From: Gordionus sp. m RMFG-2023
Taxonomy: Eukaryota > Nematomorpha > Gordioida > Chordodea > Parachordodidae
Length of the DNA: 64,000 nt
NCBI RefSeq assembly: GCF_954871325.1
Contig: NC_088775.1
Coordinates: 56,087,561 to 56,151,560, forward strand
Direction of reading: 5' to 3'
The position numbers and the translations under genes were made by a program. The notes under the pieces were generated by a model that saw nothing but the letters and a program-made list of their open reading frames with translations, was not told the origin of the DNA and made no database searches. This document shows, one piece after another, positions 10,540-20,800 of the stretch (the stretch's first letter is position 1; each line of letters opens with the position of its first letter).

Positions 10540-10960
10540 GGATGTGATGGCTATAGCTCAATAAGCCTTAAATTTCTGTGGTCTTAGTTTTGTTGGGTAG
10601 TTACTTAGGTAGGATTTTGATCCATCCCACTGCAGTAGTTCCGCTCTCCCATATTCTATTAAACGAGGGCAAATAGGTAGCGATATTATATAGGTGCTAT
10701 TTTTTTTGGGTTTTCTGCTGTGATATTATCTGGCCCTGGAGCTTTGCTTTTTCTTAGTGTTTTTTTCTTAGTCTTTGTTCACTTGTTATTTCATTTATGG
10801 AAAAACCAGTCGACAGGGGGGTGGCGAGGTTTGTAAATATGTTTTGTTGGTAGAGTCTTTCCGTGAGTGATAGACTATCATATAACAATCAAGCCATAAT
10901 GCCTTTTGTTAATCCTGGCCAACAATTACTTTTCCATTTCCTAAAACTTACGGAGCTGGT
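10540..10960 (-). pseudogene. LINE reverse transcriptase, start of RT domain
   Basis: On the minus strand a run reading SKAPGPDNITAE, followed by WERG-like residues and a degraded IPK...NYRP..L region, matches the opening of the RT domain of non-LTR retrotransposons (K-x-P-G-x-D...W...I-x-P). The frame is broken by several stops and shifts. Orientation is opposite to the C-terminal piece at 8895-9283, so the two are either different insertions or parts of one rearranged copy. Confidence 0.55.
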
Positions 10961-11584
10961 TCCTATTTCTGCGTCATAGTTTCCTTTCTCTCATATCTTT
11001 ATCATTATCAAAGACCTTTTTCGCTATATAATCTATCTATCACTCCATAGAGTATTTTATTTCTCTGGAAAAAGAAAAAAAAACCTTTTATTGTGTGATG
11101 TTCGTTGCTGGATAGTCATAAACCGATTACTAACTAGTTTTTGCCTATTCACTGGAATCTTCACCTATTTTAAACAATTTGTGGTAAACCCATTTAGCTT
11201 TTGCTTATTTCATGAATAAATTCTAATCTCAATTGATATGAACACATTCTCAATTATTGTTAGTAACTATCAAGGTTTACATTAGATGTTAAACTTAAAA
11301 TTAGCCACCACCCACCCTTAAAGTAATTAAATTATTTTGGCAGTTCATGGGTATAGGCTTTTGTTTTGCCCATTTCTTTTTGTTTATTAGCCTATAGACG
11401 TTTAAGCAACAGTTCTCGGACTGTTGCGCGTACAAGTACGTGCGGCTTGCCCACAAACGTGTGAAGGGCTCCTCATTTTTTTTCTACCCTTAATTAACTA
11501 TCCAGTTTGATGGATTTTTGAGGAAAACCTAGCGTAGCTCTGTTGTATCCACAACCAGAGGGCGAAAACGCTTTTATCACGTAT
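10961..11584. other. no gene seen
   Basis: Mixed composition, slightly less AT-rich around 11400-11580. No assignable coding frame or terminal repeat. It may be the 5' part of the minus-strand LINE, but nothing in the sequence proves it. Confidence 0.35.
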
Positions 11585-12030
11585 CACGTAATATATATTT
11601 TGATCGCTAATTTTTTTTATTTTTGGTGTTATATGATTTCTTAATAAATTTTTTTAAATATATTTTTTTGATTGATATTTATTTTAAAATATATATTTTT
11701 TTTCTTGATATATCTTTTGATCGCTAATTTTTTTTATTTTTTTGTGTTATATTTTTTTTAAATATATTTTTTGATTGATATTTTTTTTTATATTTTATAT
11801 TTTTTGTGTTTATATGTTTTTTTAATATATATTTTTTTTAAAATTTATATTTGATATATCTGTTGATCGCTAATTTTTTTTAATTTGTGTTATATGATTT
11901 TTTAAATAAATTTTTTTGATTGATATTTTTGATTGATATTTTTTAATATATATTTTTAAAATGATTTTTATATATTTATATTTTACGTAATTTTATCTAT
12001 TATATATCTTTTGATAGATAATTTTTTAGG
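11585..12030. repeat. degenerate tandem repeat, about four units of 105-150 bp
   Basis: The motif TATCTTTTGATCGCTAATTTT recurs in altered form at about 11598, 11706, 11848 and 12003, each followed by T-runs and TTTTTTGATTGATATTTTT. Units differ in length by small duplications of the TTGATTGATAT piece. Confidence 0.65.
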
Positions 12031-12036
12031 TAATAG

Positions 12037-12253
12037 TGACAAATGTCATAATCGTTATTTTTGAACTTTTTTGAGTTTTTTTAAAGCTAATAGATAAAAA
12101 TTGTTAAATTAATATTTCAGTGAAAGTGTAGTATAGAAAAGTGACAATTGTCAATCGTTATTTTTGAACTTTTTTGAGTTTTTTTAAAGTAAATAGGTAA
12201 AAATATGTTTTGTAAACATGTTAAATTAATATTTCAGTGAAAGTGTATTTAGA
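12037..12253. repeat. two copies of the ~105-bp TGACAATTGTCA monomer
   Basis: Two tandem copies (motif at 12037, variant TGACAAATGTCA, and 12142, TGACAATTGTCA, spacing 105). Each continues with AATCGTTATTTTTGAAC and ends near GTTAAATTAATATTTCAGTG. The same monomer forms the seven-copy array at 45090-45960, 33 kb away, in the same orientation. Confidence 0.8.
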
Positions 12254-12829
12254 TTGTTTCAAAATGAAACTTGCTTCAGAATGCTTGCTTATATATATCC
12301 TCCACATTTTCTTTTAGCCAGTAATAGTCTTCAACAAATTTCAGGTGCTTGCTGTTCGTCATATAAGCACTTGAACCTAAAATATAAAATAATATTTATA
12401 TATTCTATTAATATAATACCTGATCTCTTAGATAAGGCATAATATTTGTTGAATTTAGCTTAGAAACAAACTTCTTCTTAATTTGTTCATAATTAAGATC
12501 ATACTTCTTCCCATTTTATTTTACTTGCTGCTATGTCTATATTTGAGGTCGCTATTGCACCACAAATATCCATAAGATCTTATATTTTCCATCAATTGAA
12601 ATTCGTTCGCCATATTTTCACGCAAATTGCAAAAGTATGATAAAAAGATTAAAGCTTTACGAATCGTAAAATTTTTAAGAATCACGTAATTTGCGCGAAA
12701 TCGAAAAAATCATTTAGTCCAATATTTTAATTTTCCATTAAAAATGGCTTAAATTTTTTTCTCGCTAGATTCGCGAAAATTGCGCGATTCAATTTTTTGA
12801 TACTTAGGACATAGCCTATTGTTTTACCC
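12254..12829. other. unassigned stretch with weak coding-like peptide on the minus strand
   Basis: Around 12290-12360 and 12440-12570 the minus strand gives short open stretches (for example TNSKHLKFVEDYYWLKEN) next to splice-like AG/GT bases, but I cannot match them to a family. At 12588-12830 there are diverged inverted sequences rich in TTCGC/GCGAA that may be a small eroded element. Confidence 0.25.
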
Positions 12830-13185
12830 TTGTCAAGCAATAAGGGGAGTTGATTATCGAAAATTTTTTATTGCCGTTTATTTAGACATCTTTTATAAAT
12901 ATATATAAGATGTAAAAACCTTGACGACGAAATCGGCATTTCCGAAATATGCATTTTAACAAAAATCGAAATTTATATTTAATAAAATAGATGTCATATG
13001 AAACTACCAATTATTTTTAAAATTAATTTTGTTTACAATTTACCATTAACAGGATATTTTCACATTTTATACTAAAATATTTCGAATTTCTTCTAAATGT
13101 ACCATTTAAATTGTGTTAGGCAGTGAGGTCAAAATGCCTTTGTATTAAATTTCCGTATAATTTTTTATTATTAATTTTTATTTAT

Positions 13186-13285
13186 GATAACCATTGACTA
13201 TCATAGATACATGTTATATATTCATTTTTTTAATGATAACCAATGATTGTCATAAATGCATGTTATATATTCATTTATTTTTTCA
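13186..13285. repeat. tandem duplication of a ~55-bp unit
   Basis: TGATAACCATTGACTATCAT and TGATAACCAATGATTGTCAT each lead into ATGTTATATATTCATTT; two adjacent copies with a few substitutions. Confidence 0.7.
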
Positions 13286-13534
13286 TTATATTAAATTCGC
13301 ATTAATATTCAAGTGAAATAATATATTTAATATTCGCTATTATGTTGAATTTGAATAAAAGCTAACTTCAATATTTTCCTGGGAAATTGTATAAAAATAT
13401 AAAATTTAAAATTATTTGCTCTTTGTCTTATTCATCTTCCATAATATAGGAGAAATTTATTCCTTAATAAAAATTATTAATTATATTAATAAATTAGAAA
13501 TCTTATTTTATATTTTCTTTAGAATAGGCAAAAA

Positions 13535-14045
13535 ACTATGACAAGTTATTTGTTCTGGAACAGGTCTTTGTATAAAGCCCCGGCTACTACGTTTGACTAT
13601 ACCTCTGACTATCATAGTCCGTTTGCCATTAGATGTGACCCAGAAATGCCACTCAGCTTTTATTCCGAAATCATCTTTCTGGTTGCAAAGACTGATTATA
13701 TTTTTGCGATTCTTATATTGTGATGCTGCTCCATCTGAAAAATGGAAGAAATTTTTTAGGCGTCTTTAAATTTATCTGTTGAGTAACAGACTAAATATTT
13801 TTGGAGTAAATGAATGGCAATTATATTATGAATAAGGGATTCCGATGTAAATACATAACTTAAATAATTTAAATCTAAGTGTCTGGTAATTAAAAAGGGA
13901 TGAATGGTAATTTGCCCTTTAATCCAAAATCCTTATACATCTTGAATCATAAAGTCATAATTTTCAGCAAAATCTGCCTGAACGATATATTCTTCATTTA
14001 AAATCATTTGAATAGATTTCATATCTTAAAATGTTTTTGAGATGT
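13535..14045 (-). pseudogene. family A transposase fragment, catalytic region
   Basis: Reading leftward, the minus strand shows DFAENYDFMIQD, TIHPFLIT and ESLIHNIIAIH (14030-13800), then, in another frame, QYKNRKNIISLCNQKDDF and KAEWHFWVTSNGK (13725-13600). These blocks correspond in order to those of the fuller copy at 48660-50340 ([37 protein letters not shown]). Stops and shifts separate the blocks. The family is a DDE-type cut-and-paste transposase by organisation; I do not assign a superfamily name. Confidence 0.65.
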
Positions 14046-14584
14046 AAATAATTTAACAATTACAGGTGCAAAAATTTCCATTTTTCGAATCTTTAAAGCT
14101 CTATATCTCGGGAACCAGGTGTGCTAGCGAACTAAAGCTTTTTTTTTTATCGATCTAAATAATTCCAGCAATTTTTAACAATTTTAAAGGGGTCGGTCTA
14201 AAATGGGCCTTCTTGATCAATTTATCATGGATGGTCTAGAAATTCAAAATTTTTTTTATGGTAATTTAGGAACAAAATTAATTTCATAACGCCATCTATT
14301 TTATGCAAATAAAAAGGTTAATTTTTGGTAAATGTGCATATTTTGGAAGAGCCGATAACGTCGCCAAAGTTTCCATATCATAAATATATTTATAAATGGT
14401 GTCTAAATAAAAGGCAAAAAAAATTTTTGAGAACAAACTCCCTCTATTGCTTAAAAATACAAGTAAATTAATATATATAAACTGGAAGTTTTAGACCAAA
14501 TTGGCACCAAAATTTTTTCTCTAGAGATTTTCTTTACCTACAATTTGATATATTATTTTGATTTTTACCATGAATAGTTTTAAG

Positions 14585-15305
14585 TAGGGATTCGGGTTCA
14601 ATTTTAAAGCTAGAAAAAATATGTGAGTTCGGTTCAGGGAAATATTTTTGAACCTGGGTTTGGTTCCGGGTTCAGCTCGGGTTTAAGAATTTTTGAATTG
14701 ATAAAAAAATATTTTATATTTAAATCATAATTAAAAAACTACATAAATTTGGTATAAAAAATAAATTTTTTATTTTATTTATAGGCAAAATATAGTTAAA
14801 AATACAAAGCAGTCATGTATAGATTTAAAAAAATTTATTTATACGTATTTCTTAAAATTAACAATATTCAATATAATAATTTTTACTTTGACTTGTTCAC
14901 TTTTAATAATCTTTGAGAATAAGTTAAAAATTAAAAATAAATGGCTTATATGAATTTAATTGTTTAAAATTTATTAACAATCCATCAGAAATCTTTGAGA
15001 ATAAATTAAAAAAAAATTTAAAAATTGAGTAAATGAATTAAGTTGTTTTAAATTTATTAACTTTTAATTAGAAATTTGAAAATATTATAAAACGTCAAGT
15101 AAATTATTAATATGTATTTACAATTATACAAATATCTAATATTAATTTAAATAATACACTGAACGGTTGAACCCGGGTTCAAATAAAATTCCCGGGTTCG
15201 GTTTGGGGTTTTGAAAATTTTATAAACGGGGTTCAGGTTCGGTTCGGGTTCAGATTTTTTCCCCAAAACTCGGGGTTTCTTCTCTGGGTTCGGTTCGAAC
15301 CCAAG
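14585..15305. mobile_element. hAT MITE, GGGTTCGG-rich family, complete (721 bp)
   Basis: Flanked by the exact 8-bp duplication GTTTTAAG at 14577-14584 and 15306-15313. Ends read TAGGGATTCGGGTTC and, inverted, CTTGGGTTCGAACCG. GC-rich GGGTTCGG repeats fill the first and last ~150 bases, and the middle is AT-rich and noncoding. It is inserted in the right arm of the A2 transposon, so it is younger. A partial copy lies at 7976-8310. Confidence 0.85.
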
Positions 15306-15500
15306 GTTTTAAGATATAAGCATTTTTAAAATTTTAGATTTGAAAGACACTATTTTTCCCACATTTTGTGGCCCTTTATCTTGGGAACCGGGAGTTCTAG
15401 CGTGCTAAATTAAGCGGCTTTCTCATTCAATTTTTTTTAAACAATTTTAAGGGGTCGGCCGAAAAACTATTTTTTTGATCTATTTGATCTGAACTGGCCT

Positions 15501-16601
15501 ATAACTAACATGCCAAGTTTCGTTCATTTTTGAGATAGTCGTCCGAAATACTGGTTGATTTGTAATTGAATGAACCATATATATTATTTTGATTCAATAT
15601 ATTACTGGATATTAAAATTTTTTAAAAAATATTATTTTCTTAGTTAAATAATAAAATTTCAAAAAAACCAATAAATTTAGTGATTGGTCTGATAATTTGA
15701 ATCTAATTTCAGGGCAGAGCTTGCATTGAAGTCAGGTTTATCGTACTAATTGCATTGATTAATATTTCAATTAGTATTTTTTAAACTAAATAAACTACTG
15801 TTTAAATTTTTAAAATATTTTATTCTTTCACTCATCATTTGCACATTTTATTATCATGTTTAATCTTCTTCCATAGTGTGCACCGTCATTATCGTATGGT
15901 ATTTTATGTATAAAATAAATACTAATTTGGTCATCGTCAAAGGGTTTTTTATTTTTTTTGATTCGGCGAATCTCCTGTTAAATCTCGAATCCGAATTATT
16001 AATAAAAGATTCCTCAGATTTGGTTTCAGAAACTACATCAGCATTTATGACTCACTGCAATGTTCATTTTAATTGTTCCTATTCTCTTGTTATTATAGTT
16101 TTAATGTTATATAATATTGTATGTTATATTTCAATGGGAATTTTAAATAAATTAATATAAAAACATTATTTAATAATGATTACTTTAAAACATTGTTTAA
16201 TGCCAATTTTCAAATGAGTAGCTGGAAATTTTTTTTGCCCTCAAATTTTCTGCATTGGAGGTTTTAAAAGATCAAAATTTTTTTTAAATGTTGTGATTTT
16301 ATTATGAAAGATTTTTTAATCATAAAAATCACAAACTTTATACTTATAATGATATTTTTACAAAGAAATTTGGAATTTTAGTTAAAATAAAATTTGAACA
16401 TTCTCAAAAAAATCTTCCGAGATCAAAATCTTTGAAGATTTTTTATTTTTGAGCAAATTTTAAACTGCTTTTAAACAAATAACATACGTTTATAAAATGT
16501 TAAAAATTACTTAGCGATCTTTATCATAGATGATACATTACCATAATCCCTTAACTATAATTTGGTAGAAATGTTACTCACCACATGACGATGTGTAAAA
16601 G
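15501..16601. other. no gene seen
   Basis: AT-rich DNA. An open stretch at 15876-16160 is hydrophobic and low-complexity with no family signature. I see no splice-bounded ATAD3-like exon here. Confidence 0.45.
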
Positions 16602-17652
16602 TAGTGCTGTAAACATTTTTAAAAAAATCGAACGCGTTAAACGTTCATTGACAAAAATCGAACGCGTTCACGTTCAAATTCAAAAAAAGGAACGTTCAAA
16701 ATTTTATGATAAATTTTTTTTTAAATTTAATTTAATATAAATAAATGCCTTATATTTTTCAACACAATATATTAGCCATGATAAAAAATAATAGTTTTAT
16801 TTTGATAATATAATTATAAATACAATATAATAGAGCGATAAAAAAATAAATTTATAAAAAATTTTTCTTATTAATTTTTAATAATAATTGCTTTTCAAAA
16901 TTTTCATCTGATAGGCATGAACGCTTGGCAGTTAATACAGCGTTAGCTATACTAAAAACTCGCTCAACAGGGGCAGATGAAGGGATTGCGGTGTTATACT
17001 TGATAAACAATTCTTTTAAAGGGGGGAATTTATTAAAAACATTTAATGTTTTATCCATTGTTTCAAAAATAATTAATGTTACAATCAGATGTCTTTTTAA
17101 ATTGGAGCTTGAAGATGTTGACACTGATATAATACTTTTTGGACACATTTTACATTTGGTAACTATTGAATTACCTTTTGATTTTAAAACAGTGAAATAT
17201 TTTTGATATTTGGGCCATGGTAATTCTAATTCATCTAATATTGAATTTTGATTTTCAGAATCTGATGATGAAATATTTATATCCATGCAAATGCTAATCT
17301 ATTAAATTAAAATATAAAATATTTAAATTAATAAACTTTAATCTTATCTTCTCTAGCAATAGCACGTTATGGTACGTTAATTGCAATATGAAAGAGGAAA
17401 AAGTAAAAACAGCTGATTAAAAAATATAAGATTTTTTTGTTAAAAAATTGGATTAAATATTAATTTTTCAAATAAATAAAAAGTGTTTTTAAAATTGAAC
17501 GAACGTAAATTGAACGCGTTCATCAAAGAAAAGGAACGCGTTCACGTTCAAAGTTCGTCAAAAAAAAAGGAACGCCGTTCATCACCTTTTTCCAAAAAAA
17601 CGAACTTCGTTCACGAACGCGTTCATTTTGAACGCTTTCGTTTACAACACTA
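16602..17652 (-). mobile_element. compact hAT element, 1,051 bp
   Basis: Terminal inverted repeats TAGTGCTGTAAAC (16602) and GTTTACAACACTA (ending 17652), differing at one position. Flanking 8-mers TGTAAAAG (16594-16601) and TGTTAAAC (17653-17660) agree at six of eight positions, consistent with an aged hAT duplication. GAACGCGTTCACGTTCAA-type palindromic repeats occupy both subterminal zones, as expected for transposase binding sites. Unlike the MITEs, it holds an uninterrupted protein frame on the minus strand. Confidence 0.85.
16852..17286 (-). CDS. BED zinc finger fused directly to hAT dimerisation domain (144 aa)
   Basis: Open frame of 144 residues. Residues 24-66 form most of a BED-type zinc finger (WPKYQKYFTV, C45-x2-C48, NLKRH with H66); the second zinc-ligand histidine of the finger is not obvious because the junction follows it closely. 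Residues 88-137 form the hATC dimerisation region, with PSSAPVERVFSIA and a SDENFEKQLLL end. The RNase H-like catalytic core (about 350-450 residues in autonomous hATs) is entirely absent, yet the frame stays open across the join. The gene fills the 1.05-kb element and has the element's subterminal repeats on both sides. It cannot transpose by itself; whether it is expressed or acts as a DNA-binding competitor is inference. Confidence 0.8.
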   Translation of the reverse strand: MDINISSSDSENQNSILDELELPWPKYQKYFTVLKSKGNSIVTKCKMCPKSIISVSTSSSSNLKRHLIVTLIIFETMDKTLNVFNKFPPLKELFIKYNTAIPSSAPVERVFSIANAVLTAKRSCLSDENFEKQLLLKINKKNFL

Positions 17653-17772
17653 TGTTAAACATTTAATTATATAATTTTTAATCAAAAATATTTTATACAC
17701 TTAAATACTATCATTATATCAGGATATGAACTTCAACTTAATTAAAAAGTTTTCAAATTATTATTTTTTCAG

Positions 17773-17832
17773 AGGGCACAATATCAAGATCAATTAGCTA
17801 GAAGGCGATATGATGACCAATTATTGCAGCAG
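17773..17832 (+). CDS. ATAD3: ATAD3 exon (coiled coil, 20 codons)
   Basis: Acceptor TTATTTTTTCAG at 17761-17772 and donor CAG/GTAACT at 17833. Translation begins [15 protein letters not shown] and ends QLLQQ, matching the ATAD3 coiled coil. It enters and leaves in phase 0. This is the most 5' exon found in the window. Confidence 0.95.
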
Positions 17833-20800
17833 GTAACTTTATATTGTAATTTAGAAATAATATTTTTGAATATATTTTAGGTAATAATTTTTATTTTGTT
17901 GTAATAAATTTAAACATTTTTTGTGTTAGTACAGAATTATTTATTATTATAATATAACCTTAACTGTATAAAACTTATGATTAATACCCCCCCCCCTCTC
18001 CCCATTATTTTCCTATGAAAACGTTCTTCCACTCATTTGGAGATTAATTTAATTAAATTTTCATTGATTGTTAGTATATAATTTTTAAGGTTATACCCGC
18101 AAAAATTTTATTGATCCGATACTATATTTTTCGATATTCATACAAAATCAATCCAATAACCGATATCGATCATATATTATTTATTATCTATCTACTGATG
18201 TCATAAAAAAATTAATAATTTGCGTACAAAAAATAACTAATAAACCTATCGGCAAAACAAGAAACAATTTATAGTTTCAGATGGGTAAGACGATGCATTA
18301 TCAGGAATGATTAAATCCATTTTTTATTTCTCAAAAGTTAATTATATTATTTAAAATATGGGCTATGCTTATAGCTGAATAACTCTTTTTAAATAGTTTT
18401 CTTGATACGAATTACATATAATGAGAATATATTTTCACATCTTTAGCCATTTTCTTATATAATGATTCGATATTTTTAAACATTTAATAAATTATATTTT
18501 AATTCCTTTTATTTTTATTAAAAAATTAATTATAAACCTAAATTATAATATCGGATCGGATCAGATTTTAAAAAAAACGGTAAACGCTCTGATCCGATAT
18601 TCAATATTAGTACAGCCTTAATAATTTTTTTAAAATATTTCAATGAATATAACGCATATAGGGATTATTTTTTTGTCAAAAAAATATTATAACTGTCGTA
18701 TTTGTAAATACGTTTATCATATTTTTTTTTACGCGAAATGCCAATCAACCGATTAAAATAAGGTTGATTGGATATAAAATTAGATATAGTAATATATGTT
18801 ATATTTTTTTTTTTTGATTCATTAATTTTTTTTATAGAAAAAATGATTATTTTTTTGGAGAAATGAATTTTCTTTTGAATAAAATTTTTGGATTTCTATT
18901 GTAGTTTGATTTGTCTTTTGATTTGATAATTTCATATAATTCTTGACTATTCGTTTTTTAGAAAGTTTGGTTAAGTTTCTAGGATTTGTTTAGGTAGATT
19001 TTAGATTTGTTTTAATTTGTGTTTGTAGGTTTTTTTTTTAGTGGTGCCTTGTGACGCTGATAGTTTCCTAGGAGTTATTCGGTTTAGAAGGTAAAACAAA
19101 AAATTTTTAATTATATAATTTATTAATATTTTCTACAAGTATTTAAAGTGTTTGTAATTAAGTATTAGTATTGACTAAAAGATTCATAACCAAATGGTTC
19201 ATTTTTTTAGGTATCATGATGATTACAGTGTGGCTGCTAAGATTTCACTATATAAGAATTTGGGTCTTAAAGTTTTGTATAAGAATTTTGATGAATTGGA
19301 TTTAATTAAACAGGGAATGATAATTGGAATAATGGTAATAATTTATATATTGGTGATTTTGGCGAAATATTTGGTAAAAAGGGGTACTGCGGTACTGGCA
19401 GGCATGTATTGCAGTTGGAAGAAGGACACTGCGGTGTCAGATGTTTATAAAAAAAATGGATGAAACGTATTTTAATTTAATATCGGATATTTATGGGAAG
19501 AAAATAGACTTGGAAAGTAATCTAAAAGATGTTTAGAGGAAATCAAGGCTGGAAAGGTCAGATAGGATCCTCTTGGAAATGAAAGGAATGAAAGAAGCCA
19601 TCAATGCGTTGATAAAGGAGAGCAAAAGTCCAGTTAAGAGCCAGGTGGGTGATAGAAATATGAATAAGAAATTTAATGATTACGAGGAAAATAAAGGATT
19701 GTCGGAAAATAAAAGATTTGTGGAAATAATCATTTGCTATCGTAGCGGATGCGAGGACATAAAAGGGATACCTGCGTAGTCCCAGAGCAAAGGTTAAAAG
19801 ATGGATTTCCGTTAAAGAGACCTGAAATAGGAAATGCTAATGTAAAAATGGTTAGCTTAAATGGGGCCAGATTATGTTTTAAATGTAAAATACCGGGACA
19901 TGTAGCTGTGGACTGCATGGAAGTATTACGAAATTCGTGTTGACTATATGATTGCAAGGTGAATCATATAGGAATCGGGGCTCCGAGAGTTCGGAAAAAT
20001 TTGTATAATATAACATTTAATATTATTAGTCGAAATGAGGGAAATGATATTAAAATAAGAAATCATTCTCGTAATTTCTCTGTGAGGAAGGTTAGTCGAT
20101 TTAGGTGGGAACAATATCCGAGGAATATTGTCCGTTATTCTCTTAGAAGGGATGTTATAAATTGTATTTGGGAAAGATGTCCAACAAATCTTGTTAAAAG
20201 AAATGTAATGTCAGTAATAAAAATTTAAATTCCGAGTTGAATTTAAGGGGCAATGAGAATGCCAATGAAATTATTATTTTAGATAAAATAAACGCTGATT
20301 CTTCGATTAAAACATATGATATTTTAATGACGGAAAGATTAGATGGACCATGTTTGTGTCCGAGGGTTAGTTTGAAGATTGACCATAGGAATATAGTAAT
20401 GCTATTTGACACCTGGGCTAGTATTTCTCTAATGTCGCAGGAGAATTTTTATAAGTATTGGCCTGGGGGTAAACTGGAAAAAGAGGCTATGTGTGTCAGG
20501 CAATTTGATGGGTCGGAAGTCGCTGTGTTGGGAAAGGCCAAATTGGGGGTTAATCTTAATGATACTATATTTTTCCTTGATTTATGGGTAGTAAAGGAAA
20601 ATGTTGAGACTGTTATGGGGTGAGATTGGATTACCAAGCTTGGTCCTCCCGATAATTATTGGAATATTTTTAATACTAGTGATAATGTAATAGTGGATGT
20701 TGAAGAGAGTGGAAATTTGGATAATACCGATAATAAAATTTGTGAAATTTCGGAGGAGATGAAATCGAGTAATTTGGATTTTAATAAGGAGATAGATGAG

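Larger units (their letters stand above)
12830..15500 (-). mobile_element. family A transposon, degraded copy (A2) with nested MITE
   Basis: The left arm (about 12830-13150) matches, in inverted form, the right arm at about 14280-14570, and both match the arm at 35995-36545. The outermost part of the right arm is displaced to 15306-15500 because a hAT MITE (14585-15305) sits inside it. The right terminus ends near GAACTGGCCT at 15500. A second, inverted terminus-like piece lies inside at about 14050-14250 (GGGAACCAGGTGTGCTAGCG), suggesting an extra insertion or duplication. Between the arms is a transposase fragment. Confidence 0.65.

Noticed and set aside
1-17772. Upstream ATAD3 exons (N-terminal coiled coil and Pro-rich start)
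   Set aside because: I looked for the expected NFDP...LERAA and EERRKT-like stretches and found none on the plus strand; they are probably left of the window.
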